A DNA stretch of 64,000 nucleotides from Pararoseomonas sp. SCSIO 73927 (GCF_037040815.1 NZ_CP146232.1:5302001-5366000); one strand, 5' to 3'; positions 27,179 to 35,661 are shown, numbered from the stretch's first letter. The notes: generated by a model not told the origin, from the sequence alone. A program made the numbers and translations.

Positions 27179-27748
27179 ATGACCGACAGCCCCGCCGAAG
27201 CCACCCCTTCCATGGCGCCCGCAGCTGGGATCGACCTGCGGCAGCACATCCGGGGCATCCCGGATTTCCCCAAGCCCGGCATCCTCTTCTACGACATCTC
27301 CACCCTGCTGCGGCACGGCCCGGCCTGGAAGGAGGCGATGCGCCAGCTCGCCGAGATCGTGCGCCCGCACCGCCCCACCGTGCTGGCGGGGATCGAGAGC
27401 CGCGGCTTCCTGGTCGCGGCGCCGCTGGCGCTGGAGCTGGGCCTGGGCTTTGTCATGCTGCGCAAGCGCGGCAAGCTGCCGGGCGCCATCATCGGGCTGA
27501 ACTACGCGCTGGAGTACGGCACGGACCGGATCGAGATGCAGGCGGACGCGGTGAAGCCGGGTGATCGCGTGGTGATCCTGGACGACCTGCTGGCCACGGG
27601 CGGCACGCTGGCCGCCTGCATCGCCCTGCTCCGCCAGGCAGGGGCGGAGGTGCCGGCCGCGGCGGCCCTGATCGAACTCACTGCCCTCAATGGCCGCGCC
27701 CGTCTCGGCGGCACCGCCTTCGAATCGCTGATCGCCTACGAGGACTGA
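27179..27748 (+). CDS. apt: Adenine phosphoribosyltransferase
   Basis: Salvages adenine to AMP with PRPP in the cytoplasm. From this start it has 189 residues. The family start [21 protein letters not shown], the [15 protein letters not shown] loop, RKRGKLPG, and the PRPP-binding loop [13 protein letters not shown] are all present. ATG 27179 was chosen because GGAG sits 9 nt upstream; an in-frame ATG at 27143 adds 12 residues but has no ribosome-binding site. It is followed 49 nt later by an unrelated secreted-protein gene in the same direction. Confidence 0.95.
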   Translation: MTDSPAEATPSMAPAAGIDLRQHIRGIPDFPKPGILFYDISTLLRHGPAWKEAMRQLAEIVRPHRPTVLAGIESRGFLVAAPLALELGLGFVMLRKRGKLPGAIIGLNYALEYGTDRIEMQADAVKPGDRVVILDDLLATGGTLAACIALLRQAGAEVPAAAALIELTALNGRARLGGTAFESLIAYED

Positions 27749-27797
27749 CGCGCTGCTGCCACAATCCCGCCCCAGGCGCGGGCCAGCCTCCGCCCCC

Positions 27798-28772
27798 ATG
27801 AGCGCCCGGCCCACCCCTCCCCGCCCCTTTCCGCTCGGACGGCGCGCGGCGGGCCTGGCGCTGCTCGGGCTGGCCGGGCCGCCGCGCACCGCCGGGGCAC
27901 AGGCGGAGCAGGCCCCCGCCATCCTCGTGCCCGGGCCGGAGGACGGGGGCTGCGCCCGCTGGGCCGGCCGCGCCGCCGCCGCGCTGGGGCGCGGGCTGCC
28001 GCGGCCGGGGGCGCTTCGCCTCCTCTTCGTCGGCGGGCCGGACGGGGTGACGGCGGCGAACCGCTTCGCGACGCTGGACGGGGCGGAAGGCCCGCGGCTC
28101 CTCGCCCTGCCGGGCCTGGCCTGCCACGCGCGGCTGGCGGGCGCGAGCCGGGCGCGGTTCGAGCCCGGTGCATGGCTGCCGCTGCTGGCAAGCTGGCAAG
28201 GCGCCGTGCTGGCCGGGCGCGGCCCCCTGTCCGGACGCGGCGCGGCGCCGTTGCGCGTCGCCATCCTCTCCCCCGACGCGCCGGAGGCCGCGGCGCTGGC
28301 CGCGCTGGATATGCTGGGCATCGCGGCACGGCCGGTGGCGGGCGCCGCCGAGGCCGCCTTCGCGGCGGGCGAGGCCGACGCGCTGATCGTCACCGGCGCC
28401 GATCCGGTGGCCCGGGCCGCGGCGATTGGGGCGGTGCCGTGGCACCTGCTCTCGACCGGCGAGGGCGAGGCGAGCGAGGTGCCGCCCCTGCCCGCACGGG
28501 GACCGGAGGCGCGGGCAGTGCTGGCCGCCGCGGCGGGGCTGCAGATGCGCGCCGCTCTTGTTATGCCGCCCCTGACGCCGGCGGACGCGGTGGCGGCCTG
28601 GCGCCGCTCGGCGGCCCGCTGGCAGGAGGAGGAGCGGGCGCAGCCGGCCGACGGGCAGCCGCTGACCGGCACCGCCGCCGCGGCCGCCTTCGCGCTGCTG
28701 ACGCCGCCCGCGGACGTCACCCTCGCCTACCGGGCCTGGCTGGAGCGGCGCCTGGGCTGGCGCGCGGGCTGA
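27798..28772 (+). CDS. Secreted protein of unknown function, remotely like Bug/TctC binding proteins
   Basis: A 324-residue protein with a twin-arginine-like signal sequence (GRRAAGLALLGLAG, cut near AGAQ). The mature part alternates beta strands and Ala-rich helices as in periplasmic binding proteins; RVAILSPDAPEAAALAALDMLGIA and AFAAGEADALIVTGADP resemble a lobe of the Bug/TctC fold. Segments that would settle the family, such as the PGGxxD loop, are missing. It is likely exported; its ligand and partners are unknown. It is downstream of apt, and its stop codon directly abuts that of the convergent flagellar DUF1217 gene (TGATCA). Confidence 0.65.
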   Translation: MSARPTPPRPFPLGRRAAGLALLGLAGPPRTAGAQAEQAPAILVPGPEDGGCARWAGRAAAALGRGLPRPGALRLLFVGGPDGVTAANRFATLDGAEGPRLLALPGLACHARLAGASRARFEPGAWLPLLASWQGAVLAGRGPLSGRGAAPLRVAILSPDAPEAAALAALDMLGIAARPVAGAAEAAFAAGEADALIVTGADPVARAAAIGAVPWHLLSTGEGEASEVPPLPARGPEARAVLAAAAGLQMRAALVMPPLTPADAVAAWRRSAARWQEEERAQPADGQPLTGTAAAAAFALLTPPADVTLAYRAWLERRLGWRAG

Positions 28773-29567
28773 TCAGGCGAGCAGCGCCAGCAGGCCTGAC
28801 GCGCCGCCCCCCGCGGTGCCGGAATTGGCGGACATGACGTATCGCTCCGCCAGCCTCGTCGCCTGCTTCGGGTCCGTGAGCGTCGAGAGGTCCAGGCGAG
28901 AGGTGATCGCCCGGGCCTGGGTGTCCACCTCCTGGATGGCGATCGTCTGCGGCAGGCCGAGCGCGCCGGTGACGACCCGGCGCAGCACCGCGTCGCCCAG
29001 CACCTCGTAGGCGGTCAGCTCCTTCCCGGCGGCCACGCGCTGCTGGAAGTACAAGGCGTCGGCGACGCCGCTCGCCGCGTCGTCCTGCGACACGCGCCAC
29101 TGGTAGGAGGTGTAGGCGTCCGTCAGCTTCGTCCGCACGGCGGCGTCGCGCAGCCCGTCCAGGCCCTTGGTGGCAAGGTTGAGCGTGGCGGCCGCCGTCC
29201 GCCAGCGCGCATCCGTGGCGGCCAGCCTCGACGCCACGGAACGAGAGTCCGCCGGGTCCGACATCAGCGCGCGCAGGGCGAGGCCGGGGCTGTCCACCGC
29301 GTCGGGAAGGCCCAGGGCGGGAAGGAGAACCGCGGTGACGCGCGGATCCCGCAGCGCCGCCTCCACCGTCTTGGCCTTGGCGATGCCCTCCGTGAAGCGG
29401 GCGATCGCCAGCTTCACGTCGGCTTCGCCCGCCACCTGCGTCACACCCTTCGCCTCAGCCCCCTTCGCGCTCGCGCGGCGCAGCGCCAGCAGTGCCGAAG
29501 CGGGATCGGCGGTGCTGCCGCCGGCGGTGCCGCCGCCGAGGATGGCGAGGGCGAGAGAGCCGGACAC
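28773..29567 (-). CDS. DUF1217 flagellar-associated protein
   Basis: A 264-residue protein of the DUF1217 family, found in flagellar loci of alphaproteobacteria (for example next to flaF/flbT). Helical repeats such as DVKLAIARFTEGIAKAKTVEAA and the segment YFQQRVAAGKELTAYEVLGDAVLR are typical. The function is unknown, and links to flagellar assembly rest on gene context. It starts with GTG at 29567, one nt after the flaF stop codon, so it is the last gene of the flbT-flaF unit. Confidence 0.8.
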   Translation of the reverse strand: MSGSLALAILGGGTAGGSTADPASALLALRRASAKGAEAKGVTQVAGEADVKLAIARFTEGIAKAKTVEAALRDPRVTAVLLPALGLPDAVDSPGLALRALMSDPADSRSVASRLAATDARWRTAAATLNLATKGLDGLRDAAVRTKLTDAYTSYQWRVSQDDAASGVADALYFQQRVAAGKELTAYEVLGDAVLRRVVTGALGLPQTIAIQEVDTQARAITSRLDLSTLTDPKQATRLAERYVMSANSGTAGGGASGLLALLA

Positions 29568-29568
29568 G

Positions 29569-29925
29569 CTAGTTGTTCATCGCCAGGCCGGCGGCCATGT
29601 TCTCGTTCACCTCGATGAGGAAGGCGAGGTCGGGATCCTCCTTCTCCATCTCCCGCAGCACGGTGCGGCCGACGGAAACAATGGAGGCACGCAACGGGGC
29701 CGGCAGGGCGTTGGTGGGATCGATCAGCACCCCCTCCACCGCGAGCCAGAGGCGGCGATTGTCCGCCAGCGCGCGGATGGCGCGCAGGCCCGCCTCCGCC
29801 CCCCCACCCTGCGCGGCGCGCAGGGAGCCGTTCACGCGGCGGAACACGTCCGCCTCCTGGGCGCGGATGGGCAGGGCGGCCCGTGTCGCGCGGTAGGCGA
29901 GGGCTGGGTTGGGATGCTGCATCAT
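29569..29925 (-). CDS. flaF: Flagellar biosynthesis regulator FlaF
   Basis: FlaF is needed for flagellin secretion or translation in alphaproteobacteria and acts opposite to FlbT. The 118-residue protein has the family pattern NPALAYRATRAALPIRAQEADVF at the start, NRRLWLAVEGVLIDPTNALP in the middle and FLIEVNENMAAGL at the end. The ATG at 29925 overlaps the flbT stop codon (ATGA). Confidence 0.92.
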   Translation of the reverse strand: MMQHPNPALAYRATRAALPIRAQEADVFRRVNGSLRAAQGGGAEAGLRAIRALADNRRLWLAVEGVLIDPTNALPAPLRASIVSVGRTVLREMEKEDPDLAFLIEVNENMAAGLAMNN

Positions 29926-30359
29926 GCGGTCACCTCCTCCGGCACAAGGCGGGTGTTCGAGGGCGGGGCGATGCCGAGCACCGCCTCCTCATGCCGCATC
30001 ACGCGGCGGGCGAGCTTCAGCGCGGTGTAGCAGTCATCCTCCTCGGCGGCCGTCAGCGCGCGGTCGAGCATGGCGGAGGCGAGGTTGGAGGTGGTGGCCG
30101 CCTGGAACTCGGCGATGAGCTGGCGCGCGGCCTCCAGCCCGCGCTCCCTCTCCTCCTCGTTGCCGATATAGGCGGTCTGCAGGGCGAAGTAGATGCGGCG
30201 CGCCGGGGTGTCGGCGGCCTCCGGCGGCAGGATCTGCTTGCCGAAGAGGAAGCGGGCCTTCGCCGTCAGCTCGATGCGCGCGCGGTTGCGGAATCGAATG
30301 GGGGCGCCGTTGACGACCATCAGGTCGCCCTGGCGGAGTTCGAGAACCAGCGTGGACAC
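29922..30359 (-). CDS. flbT: Flagellin mRNA regulator FlbT
   Basis: RNA-associated post-transcriptional repressor: in Caulobacter, FlbT binds the flagellin mRNA 5' leader and promotes its decay until the hook is complete. From the GTG at 30359 the protein has 145 residues and begins STLVLELRQGDLMVVNGAPI, matching the family start; AAGGA lies 11 nt upstream. The in-frame ATG at 30383 adds eight basic residues unusual for the family. Next to fliC and flaF, it should control the flagellin encoded just upstream. Confidence 0.9.
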   Translation of the reverse strand: MSTLVLELRQGDLMVVNGAPIRFRNRARIELTAKARFLFGKQILPPEAADTPARRIYFALQTAYIGNEEERERGLEAARQLIAEFQAATTSNLASAMLDRALTAAEEDDCYTALKLARRVMRHEEAVLGIAPPSNTRLVPEEVTA

Positions 30360-30423
30360 GGTCTTCGCGTTCCTTCGTGGCATGCGATGCGCGGCGCGGG
30401 CCTCTCGCGGCCGCCGCATCGCC

Positions 30424-30448
30424 GCCGGGCGGCACCCTGCCGCCCGGC
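30424..30448 (-). terminator. Strong hairpin downstream of fliC
   Basis: GCCGGGCGGCA (30424-30434) and TGCCGCCCGGC (30438-30448) form a perfect 11-bp stem with a 3-nt loop, in the gap between the fliC stop codon and the flbT start. No T run follows. It may end or stabilise the abundant flagellin message. Confidence 0.6.
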
Positions 30449-30502
30449 ACGATGAATGGGGACGGAACGGGACGCCGCGGTTCTTTCACGGCGCCCTGCC
30501 CT

Positions 30503-31333
30503 TCAGCGGAAGAGGCTCATCAGGCTCTGCGGCGCCTGGTTGGCGATGCTGAGCGACTGCGTGCCGAGCTGCTGCTTGATCTGAAGCGCCTGGAGGGTCG
30601 CGCTCTCCTTCGCCAGGTCGGCATCGACCAGCGCCCCCAGGCCTGTCTGCAGGGAGTCCATCTTCTGCTTGTTGTAGTCGATCTGCTCGCCGAGGTAGTT
30701 GCTGTTGTTGCCGAAGGTGTTCAGCGCGCTGTTCACCGCCGTCATCTTCGTCGTGAAGTCGCCGCCCGAGGCGAGCATCGAGGCCGCCGAGGCCGCGTCG
30801 GTGGGCGCGGCGTCGACGGTGAGGTCCTCGCCGTCCACCGCCGCCAGCGTGTAGGTCGTCCCCTTCTCGTTCCGGACGGTCGCGATGTCGCCGCCGCCCG
30901 CGCCGGTGGAGGTGCTGAGCAGGGTACGGCCGTTGTAGGTGGCGTCCGAGACGTAGTTCTGCACCTGCGTGCGGAGCGATTCGTACTGCGACTGGTACTG
31001 CGAGCGCTGGCTGTCCGAGAGGGTGCCGTCCGCCAGCTTCACCAGGACGCCCTTGATGTCCCCCATGGTCTCGGAAACCTTGTTCAGGCCCGAGAGCGTG
31101 GTGTCCAGCACGCCCTGGACGCCCCCCATCTGTTCGTTGGCGGAGGTGATGCCCGCGATGTCCGCGCGCACGGCCTGGGCGACGGCGAAGGCCGCGCCGT
31201 CGTCCTTCGCGTCGGAGACGCGGTAGCCCGTGGAGATGCGCTTCTGCGTCGCGTTCAGCGCGTCGTTGGTCTTGTTCAGCGTCTGCAGCGCGACGGACGC
31301 GCCGATATTCGTGTTGACCGAGTTCAGGGCCAT
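30503..31333 (-). CDS. fliC: Flagellin
   Basis: Filament subunit, 276 residues, short compared with the 400-500 residues of enteric flagellins because the variable outer domains are nearly absent. The conserved N-terminal coiled coil (SVNTNIGASVALQTLNKTND, then RISTGYRVSDAKDDGAAFAV) and C-terminal helix (LQALQIKQQLGTQSLSIANQ, ending SLFR) are complete. ATG 31333 follows GAAAGGGGCAAGAG, a strong ribosome-binding site. A CtrA-like box lies about 100 bp upstream and a strong hairpin follows. FlbT and FlaF, encoded next, are its likely post-transcriptional regulators. Confidence 0.96.
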   Translation of the reverse strand: MALNSVNTNIGASVALQTLNKTNDALNATQKRISTGYRVSDAKDDGAAFAVAQAVRADIAGITSANEQMGGVQGVLDTTLSGLNKVSETMGDIKGVLVKLADGTLSDSQRSQYQSQYESLRTQVQNYVSDATYNGRTLLSTSTGAGGGDIATVRNEKGTTYTLAAVDGEDLTVDAAPTDAASAASMLASGGDFTTKMTAVNSALNTFGNNSNYLGEQIDYNKQKMDSLQTGLGALVDADLAKESATLQALQIKQQLGTQSLSIANQAPQSLMSLFR

Positions 31334-31429
31334 CTCTTGCCCCTTTCCTGTCCGGCGAAGGCCGCCTCTCCGGCCCGCGCGCGTTGCGTTCCGCCTCTTG
31401 CGGTATGGGCCCATCCTGGGCCGGGCCGG

Positions 31430-31444
31430 TTAACGGCCCTTGAA
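31430..31444 (-). promoter_or_regulatory. CtrA-like box upstream of fliC
   Basis: Read on the minus strand, TTCA-AGGGCCG-TTAAC matches the CtrA consensus TTAA-N7-TTAAC with one mismatch. It overlaps a GGGCCG-GTTAA-CGGCCC dyad (31423-31439) that could alternatively be the end of the flgL transcript. A weak sigma-54-like element (CGGAACG-N4-GCGCG, about 31378-31393) lies nearer the gene. Confidence 0.4.
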
Positions 31445-31455
31445 TCCGGCCCTCA

Positions 31456-32532
31456 TCACAGGAACTTGGTGAGCGAGAGGCCGGAGAGCATCGAGAGCGC
31501 CTGCCAGGAGGCCTGGAGGCGCGTCTGCGTGTCCTGCAGCGCGGTCAGCGTGGCGGCGAGGTCGACCTCCTCCACGTCGGAGAGCTGGGAGTTGAGGGCG
31601 AGCCCCATGTCCTCGTGGCGCGTCCTCGCCGCCTTCAGGCGCGATTCGGAGAGGCCGAGCGCGCCCGCCTCCTCGCCCAGCCCCGTCATGGCGGATTTCA
31701 GGCCCGCCTTCACGCCCGTCATCACCGCGTCGAAGTCGGGGCCGGCGGCGGTCTGGCCCGGGGTGAGGTTGGCGAGGGTCATCAGGCCGCGCAGCAGGTC
31801 GCGGGACCAGCTGCCGGTCTCGCTGCCCGTGCCGGAGGCGGCGGCGTTGCGGCTGGCGAAGAGGCCGGTGCCGATCGATTCGCCATCCCCCGTCAGGGTG
31901 GTGGGGCGGGGCTCCCCGCCGCCCCTCGCCGGGTCCAGCGCGTAGTCGGAGAAGGGCGTCTGGCCCGGGGCGGTGCCCGTCGCCGCCGCCAGCGTGCCGG
32001 CGAGCACGGCGGCGCCGTTCCCCGGTGCCAGGGAGAGGACGGCCGCCGCGATGTCCGTGGCCATGGGCGTGCCCATGATGCCGGCGGGGCTCGGGATGGG
32101 CGGGTTCGCCGTGTCGGCACCGCCGAACAGGTAGCTGCTTCCCTGCTTCTCGTTCAGCAGCGCGGCCACTTGGTACACCGCGTCCCGCGCGCCGCTCGCG
32201 AGCGAGGCGATGCGGGTGCTGTCGGCGGTGGTGATCTTGCCGGCCTCGGTCAGGAAGCCCTGCGCGAGGGAGGAGAGCTGGGCCAGCGCGTCCTGCGCCG
32301 CGGCGGTGGTGCCGAGCGCGCGGTCGATGCCGGCGATGTGGGTCTCGCGCCGGCCGATCTCGCCGCGCAGGCTGATGGCGCGCGCGGCCTCCCCCGCGAA
32401 GTCCCCGTACCAGGTGCCGCGCCGCCCGTCCGCCGACTGCGCGGCCAGGGTGGTGAGCTGCGCCTTGATGACGGAGGATTGCTGCACCAGCCGCGCCAGC
32501 GCGCCGGAGGCGATCCCCGCGATCGCCATCAC
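31456..32532 (-). CDS. flgL: Flagellar hook-associated protein 3 (FlgL)
   Basis: Junction protein between hook and filament, a flagellin homologue of 358 residues. The C-terminus (RLQASWQALSMLSGLSLTKFL) and the N-terminal helix match FlgL. The EKQGSSYLFGGADTANPPI segment is typical of alphaproteobacterial members. The start is GTG at 32532, overlapping the flgK stop codon by GTGA; the adjacent ATG at 32529 would work equally well. It is downstream of flgE and flgK. Confidence 0.9.
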   Translation of the reverse strand: MMAIAGIASGALARLVQQSSVIKAQLTTLAAQSADGRRGTWYGDFAGEAARAISLRGEIGRRETHIAGIDRALGTTAAAQDALAQLSSLAQGFLTEAGKITTADSTRIASLASGARDAVYQVAALLNEKQGSSYLFGGADTANPPIPSPAGIMGTPMATDIAAAVLSLAPGNGAAVLAGTLAAATGTAPGQTPFSDYALDPARGGGEPRPTTLTGDGESIGTGLFASRNAAASGTGSETGSWSRDLLRGLMTLANLTPGQTAAGPDFDAVMTGVKAGLKSAMTGLGEEAGALGLSESRLKAARTRHEDMGLALNSQLSDVEEVDLAATLTALQDTQTRLQASWQALSMLSGLSLTKFL

Positions 32533-34052
32533 CGCACCGCCTGGAAGAGGGTGTCGTACATCGTCTGCACGGTGGAGACGAGGCGGGCATTGGCCGAGTA
32601 GGCCGTCTGCAGCGCGATCATCGCGGCCAGTTCCTTGTCCATGTCCACGCCGGACTCCGCGGAGAAGCGGCTCTCCAGCGCGGCGAGCAGGTCGCCCGAT
32701 CCCTCTGCGGCCTCCTCCGCCTCCGCGCGGGCCGCGGTCTGGGCGGAGACGAGAGAGGAGGCGTAGCCGCCGAGGCTTCGGTTGGAGCGGAGGGAGGAGG
32801 CGAGGTTGCCGCCCGGGCCGAGGCCGGTGGTGGCGAAGCCGGGCTGCGGGACCCCGTTGGAGACCTGGGTGCCGAAGGTGTTGTTCAGGACCCGGTCGAT
32901 GAGGGTGGTGAACGCCGCGGGGCCGGAAGCGGGGTTCGGGGTGAAGGCCGTTGCGCCGCCCGCGCCGGCCGCCACGGCGTGGGTGCCGTCGCGCAATCTG
33001 TCGGGGCTTGCCGTCACGGCCGGGTTCACGCGGATCGTGCCGGCAAAGCCGATCCAGCCGCCGGTGGCGTAGGCGGCGGAGGGGTCGGGCACGGCGCCGG
33101 CATCGCCGGTGAAGAGGGCGAGGCCCTGCGCGTCGAAGCGCGCGGCGAGGGTTGCGGCGGAGACGTCCAGCTCCGCCTGGGCAAGGGGCAGCTCGGTGTC
33201 GCGCAGGGCGGCGTGGGCGGCCAGGGTGCCGCCACCCAGCCGGGCCGTGACGTCGGTGGTGCCGAGCATCACGCCCGGAAGCGTGCCGCCGCTGCCGTGA
33301 TAGGTCTCCGGCCCGAGCGTGGCATCGGCGAGGGAGAAGGGGCCGCCTTCCGAGTGGAGGGGCAGGTTCAGCCCGCCGGCGGTGATGAGGGTGACGCCGC
33401 CATCCGCCCCGGGAACGGCCTTCACCTGCATCATGGAGGAGAGGGCGGCGACGGCCGCGTCGCGCCCATCCTCCAGCTCCGCCGTGCTCCTCCCCTGCGC
33501 GCGCAGGGGAATGATCTGGGCTGTGAGGTCGGAGATCTTCCGCAGCGCGTCGTTCAGCGCCTTCACGTCCCCCACCATCGCGTCCTGCGCGCCCTGGCGC
33601 GCCTCCTGGATCGCGGAGGAGACGGCGGCGTAGCGCTCCACCAGGTTCCGCGCGGCGCCCACAGTCCGGGACTGGAGCAGCGTGTCGGAGGGGTTCCCGC
33701 GCAGCGCCGTGAAGGCGTCGCCGAGGGCGGCGGTGAGGTCCGCGACGGATTCGCCCGTGGCGCCGTGCGCCATCTCCACGCTCTTGAGCAGGGTGGCGCG
33801 GGCACCCGCGGCCTCGGTGGCGGCGCGCGCCGCGTTCATCCTGTTCACCAGCGCCGCATCCACTGCCCGCGTCGCCTCCGCGCTGCGGACGCCGGAGGAG
33901 AGCGTGCCGGCGACCAGCGCCTCGCCCCGCACCTCCTTGCGGGTGTAGCCGGGGGTGGCGGCGTTCGCGACGTTGGCGGCCGATTGGGCGAGCTGCCGGT
34001 TGACGTGGGACAGGCCGCTGCGCGCGATGGACAGGGCGAGGTCGAGACTCAT
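32529..34052 (-). CDS. flgK: Flagellar hook-associated protein 1 (FlgK)
   Basis: A 507-residue junction protein that caps the hook before filament growth. The N-terminus follows the rod/hook signature (LDLALSIARSGLSHVNRQLAQ, then SAANVANAATPGYTRKEV), and the C-terminus ends in the flagellar axial motif region (LAAMIALQTAYSANARLVST). The middle part is variable, as usual. It is 57 nt downstream of flgE and overlaps flgL, so transcription probably starts at the sigma-54 promoter upstream of flgE. Confidence 0.94.
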   Translation of the reverse strand: MSLDLALSIARSGLSHVNRQLAQSAANVANAATPGYTRKEVRGEALVAGTLSSGVRSAEATRAVDAALVNRMNAARAATEAAGARATLLKSVEMAHGATGESVADLTAALGDAFTALRGNPSDTLLQSRTVGAARNLVERYAAVSSAIQEARQGAQDAMVGDVKALNDALRKISDLTAQIIPLRAQGRSTAELEDGRDAAVAALSSMMQVKAVPGADGGVTLITAGGLNLPLHSEGGPFSLADATLGPETYHGSGGTLPGVMLGTTDVTARLGGGTLAAHAALRDTELPLAQAELDVSAATLAARFDAQGLALFTGDAGAVPDPSAAYATGGWIGFAGTIRVNPAVTASPDRLRDGTHAVAAGAGGATAFTPNPASGPAAFTTLIDRVLNNTFGTQVSNGVPQPGFATTGLGPGGNLASSLRSNRSLGGYASSLVSAQTAARAEAEEAAEGSGDLLAALESRFSAESGVDMDKELAAMIALQTAYSANARLVSTVQTMYDTLFQAVR

Positions 34053-34109
34053 CCGCTCCGTTGCTCCGTTACGGGGTCAGCGCCGGGCGGCGCGGGGCCG
34101 CTACCGCGC

Positions 34110-35408
34110 TCAGCGGCGCATGTTGATCGTGTCCTGGAGCAGCTCGTCCGAGGCGGTGACGATCTTCGTGTTCGCGGCGTAGGCGCGCTGCGCGAGGATG
34201 AGTTTCGAGAACTCCGAGGCGATGTCCACGTTGGAGCTCTCCAGCGAGGAGGTGACGATCTTGCCGCCGCCGTTCGAGGCCGCGTCGTTCACCCGCGCCT
34301 CGCCGCTCTCGGTCGTGCGGAGATAGGCCTGGCCGTCCACCTTCTGCAGCCTGTCCGGGTCGGCGAAGGTCACGACGGGCACGCGGCCGATGTTGCGGCT
34401 CTCGCCGTTGTCGTAGTTCACGGTCAGGTCGCCGTTGTCGCTGAGCGAGACGGAGGAGAAGCTGCCCTGTGGCACGCCGTCCTGCCGGAGGTAGCGCAGC
34501 GTGTACTCCGTGCCCGCGTACTGCGTCATGCCGGAGGGCTGGCCGAAACTGCCGAGGTTGAGCTGGATGGTCTGAGCGCCCTGGCCGAAATCGGCGGAGA
34601 AGGTCACGGTCGCCGGATCGCCCGGCACCGCCGCGCTGCCCGTCAGCCCCGTGCCCGTGCCGAAGGACCCGATCGTGCCGGCGGCGGTGGTGGGGCTGGC
34701 GGCGGTGCCGAAGTTCACGTCGATGGTGCGCGTGGTCACGCCCGAGCCGTCATCCGGGATGTTCATGGAGAGCTGCCAAGTGTTGGTGCCCGTGTTCGTC
34801 CAGGTCATGTCCACCGCGTGCAGGCGGCCGAGGCTATCGTAGATCTGGATGCTGGCATTCGCCGGGGTGGTGGTGGAATCCGCGGGCAGGTTGGCGGAGA
34901 GGTTCACGTTGCTCGTCGCCACGGGGTTGTAGACGGACTGATCCACCCGCAGCGGCCCGATGTTGGACCGGTCCGGCGCGCCGTTCGCGCCCGTGGCCCA
35001 GCCCTGCAGGTAGTAGCCCTGGCCGTTCACCAGGTAGCCGTCCGTGTTCATGCCGAAGTCGCCGGCGCGGGTGTAGTAGGTGCGCGCGTCGAAGGTGGTC
35101 GCGCCGTTCTCCGTGCCCGTCGCGCTCGACACCGCGAACATGCCCTGCCCCGCGATCGCCATGGCCAGCGGGTTGTCCGAGGACTGCACCGTGCCCTGCA
35201 CGGAGACGGTGTAGTCCGGCCGCGCGGCGACGGAACCGGGCTGGTTCACCCCCGCGGTGGAGCGGGTGACGTAGGAGACGAAGTTCGTGTCCGTGCGCTT
35301 GAAGCCGGTGGTTTGGCTGTTCGCCACGTTGTCTGCGACATTGCCGAGCGCGCGCGACTGGGCGGTCAGCCCGCTGATGGCCGTGTTCATCGAGGCGTAG
35401 AGCGACAT
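34110..35408 (-). CDS. flgE: Flagellar hook protein FlgE
   Basis: Structural subunit of the hook, 432 residues. The N-terminus (SLYASMNTAISGLTAQSRAL, then DNVANSQTTGFKRTDTNF) and the C-terminal helix (SNVDIASEFSKLILAQRAYA, ending DTINMRR) are standard. ATG 35408 follows ACGGAGCCCGGC. A near-perfect sigma-54 promoter lies 62 nt upstream of the start codon on this strand, and a FlbD-like dyad beyond it. Longer frames upstream are shadows of fliK DNA. Confidence 0.96.
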   Translation of the reverse strand: MSLYASMNTAISGLTAQSRALGNVADNVANSQTTGFKRTDTNFVSYVTRSTAGVNQPGSVAARPDYTVSVQGTVQSSDNPLAMAIAGQGMFAVSSATGTENGATTFDARTYYTRAGDFGMNTDGYLVNGQGYYLQGWATGANGAPDRSNIGPLRVDQSVYNPVATSNVNLSANLPADSTTTPANASIQIYDSLGRLHAVDMTWTNTGTNTWQLSMNIPDDGSGVTTRTIDVNFGTAASPTTAAGTIGSFGTGTGLTGSAAVPGDPATVTFSADFGQGAQTIQLNLGSFGQPSGMTQYAGTEYTLRYLRQDGVPQGSFSSVSLSDNGDLTVNYDNGESRNIGRVPVVTFADPDRLQKVDGQAYLRTTESGEARVNDAASNGGGKIVTSSLESSNVDIASEFSKLILAQRAYAANTKIVTASDELLQDTINMRR

Positions 35409-35480
35409 GCCGGGCTCCGTGCGATGGTCGGTGGGGTAGGATGTCGGGCCCCGGCTTTTCCTGGCGCCCGGCATTCCCGG

Positions 35481-35496
35481 CGCAACGCCCGTGCCA
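35481..35496 (-). promoter_or_regulatory. Sigma-54 promoter of flgE
   Basis: Read on the minus strand, TGGCACG-GGCG-TTGCG agrees with the RpoN consensus at every conserved position. The predicted start is 35470, 62 nt before ATG 35408. The -24 element begins 39 bp from the CGGCA-N5-TGCCG dyad. Confidence 0.85.
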
Positions 35497-35534
35497 GCCC
35501 CGTGGCGGGTTCCCGGCGGCGGGGCCTGCCGAAG

Positions 35535-35553
35535 GGCGGCAAGCCCTGCCGCC
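35535..35553. promoter_or_regulatory. Candidate FlbD enhancer (ftr-like dyad) between flgE and fliK
   Basis: GGCGGCA-AGCCC-TGCCGCC, a perfect dyad with 7-bp arms. The core CGGC-N7-GCCG has the geometry I remember for Caulobacter ftr sites bound by FlbD, although the central AAA is absent. Its centre (35544) is 74 bp from both inferred sigma-54 starts. The same core recurs upstream of fliF (37898-37916). Confidence 0.6.
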
Positions 35554-35591
35554 TTCCGGGCCGGGTTTGCCGTGCCGCGCGCGGCGCGGGC

Positions 35592-35607
35592 TGGCAGGCG
35601 GCTTGCG
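35592..35607 (+). promoter_or_regulatory. Sigma-54 promoter of fliK-flgD
   Basis: TGGCAGG-CGGC-TTGCG fits the RpoN consensus with one change in the -24 element and exact spacing. The predicted start is 35618, 44 nt upstream of the fliK ATG at 35662. Confidence 0.8.
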
Positions 35608-35661
35608 GCTTCCCCGCCCGGGGCCGGCCCGATCCGCGGCGGCCAGGGAGCGGAAACCGTG

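Noticed and set aside
31376..31415. Sigma-54-like elements upstream of fliC (TGGGCCCATACCGCA and CGGAACG-N4-GCGCG)
   Set aside because: The first has only 9 nt between GG and GC instead of 10; the second keeps the spacing but matches poorly at -12 and -24. Neither is good enough to list as a promoter.
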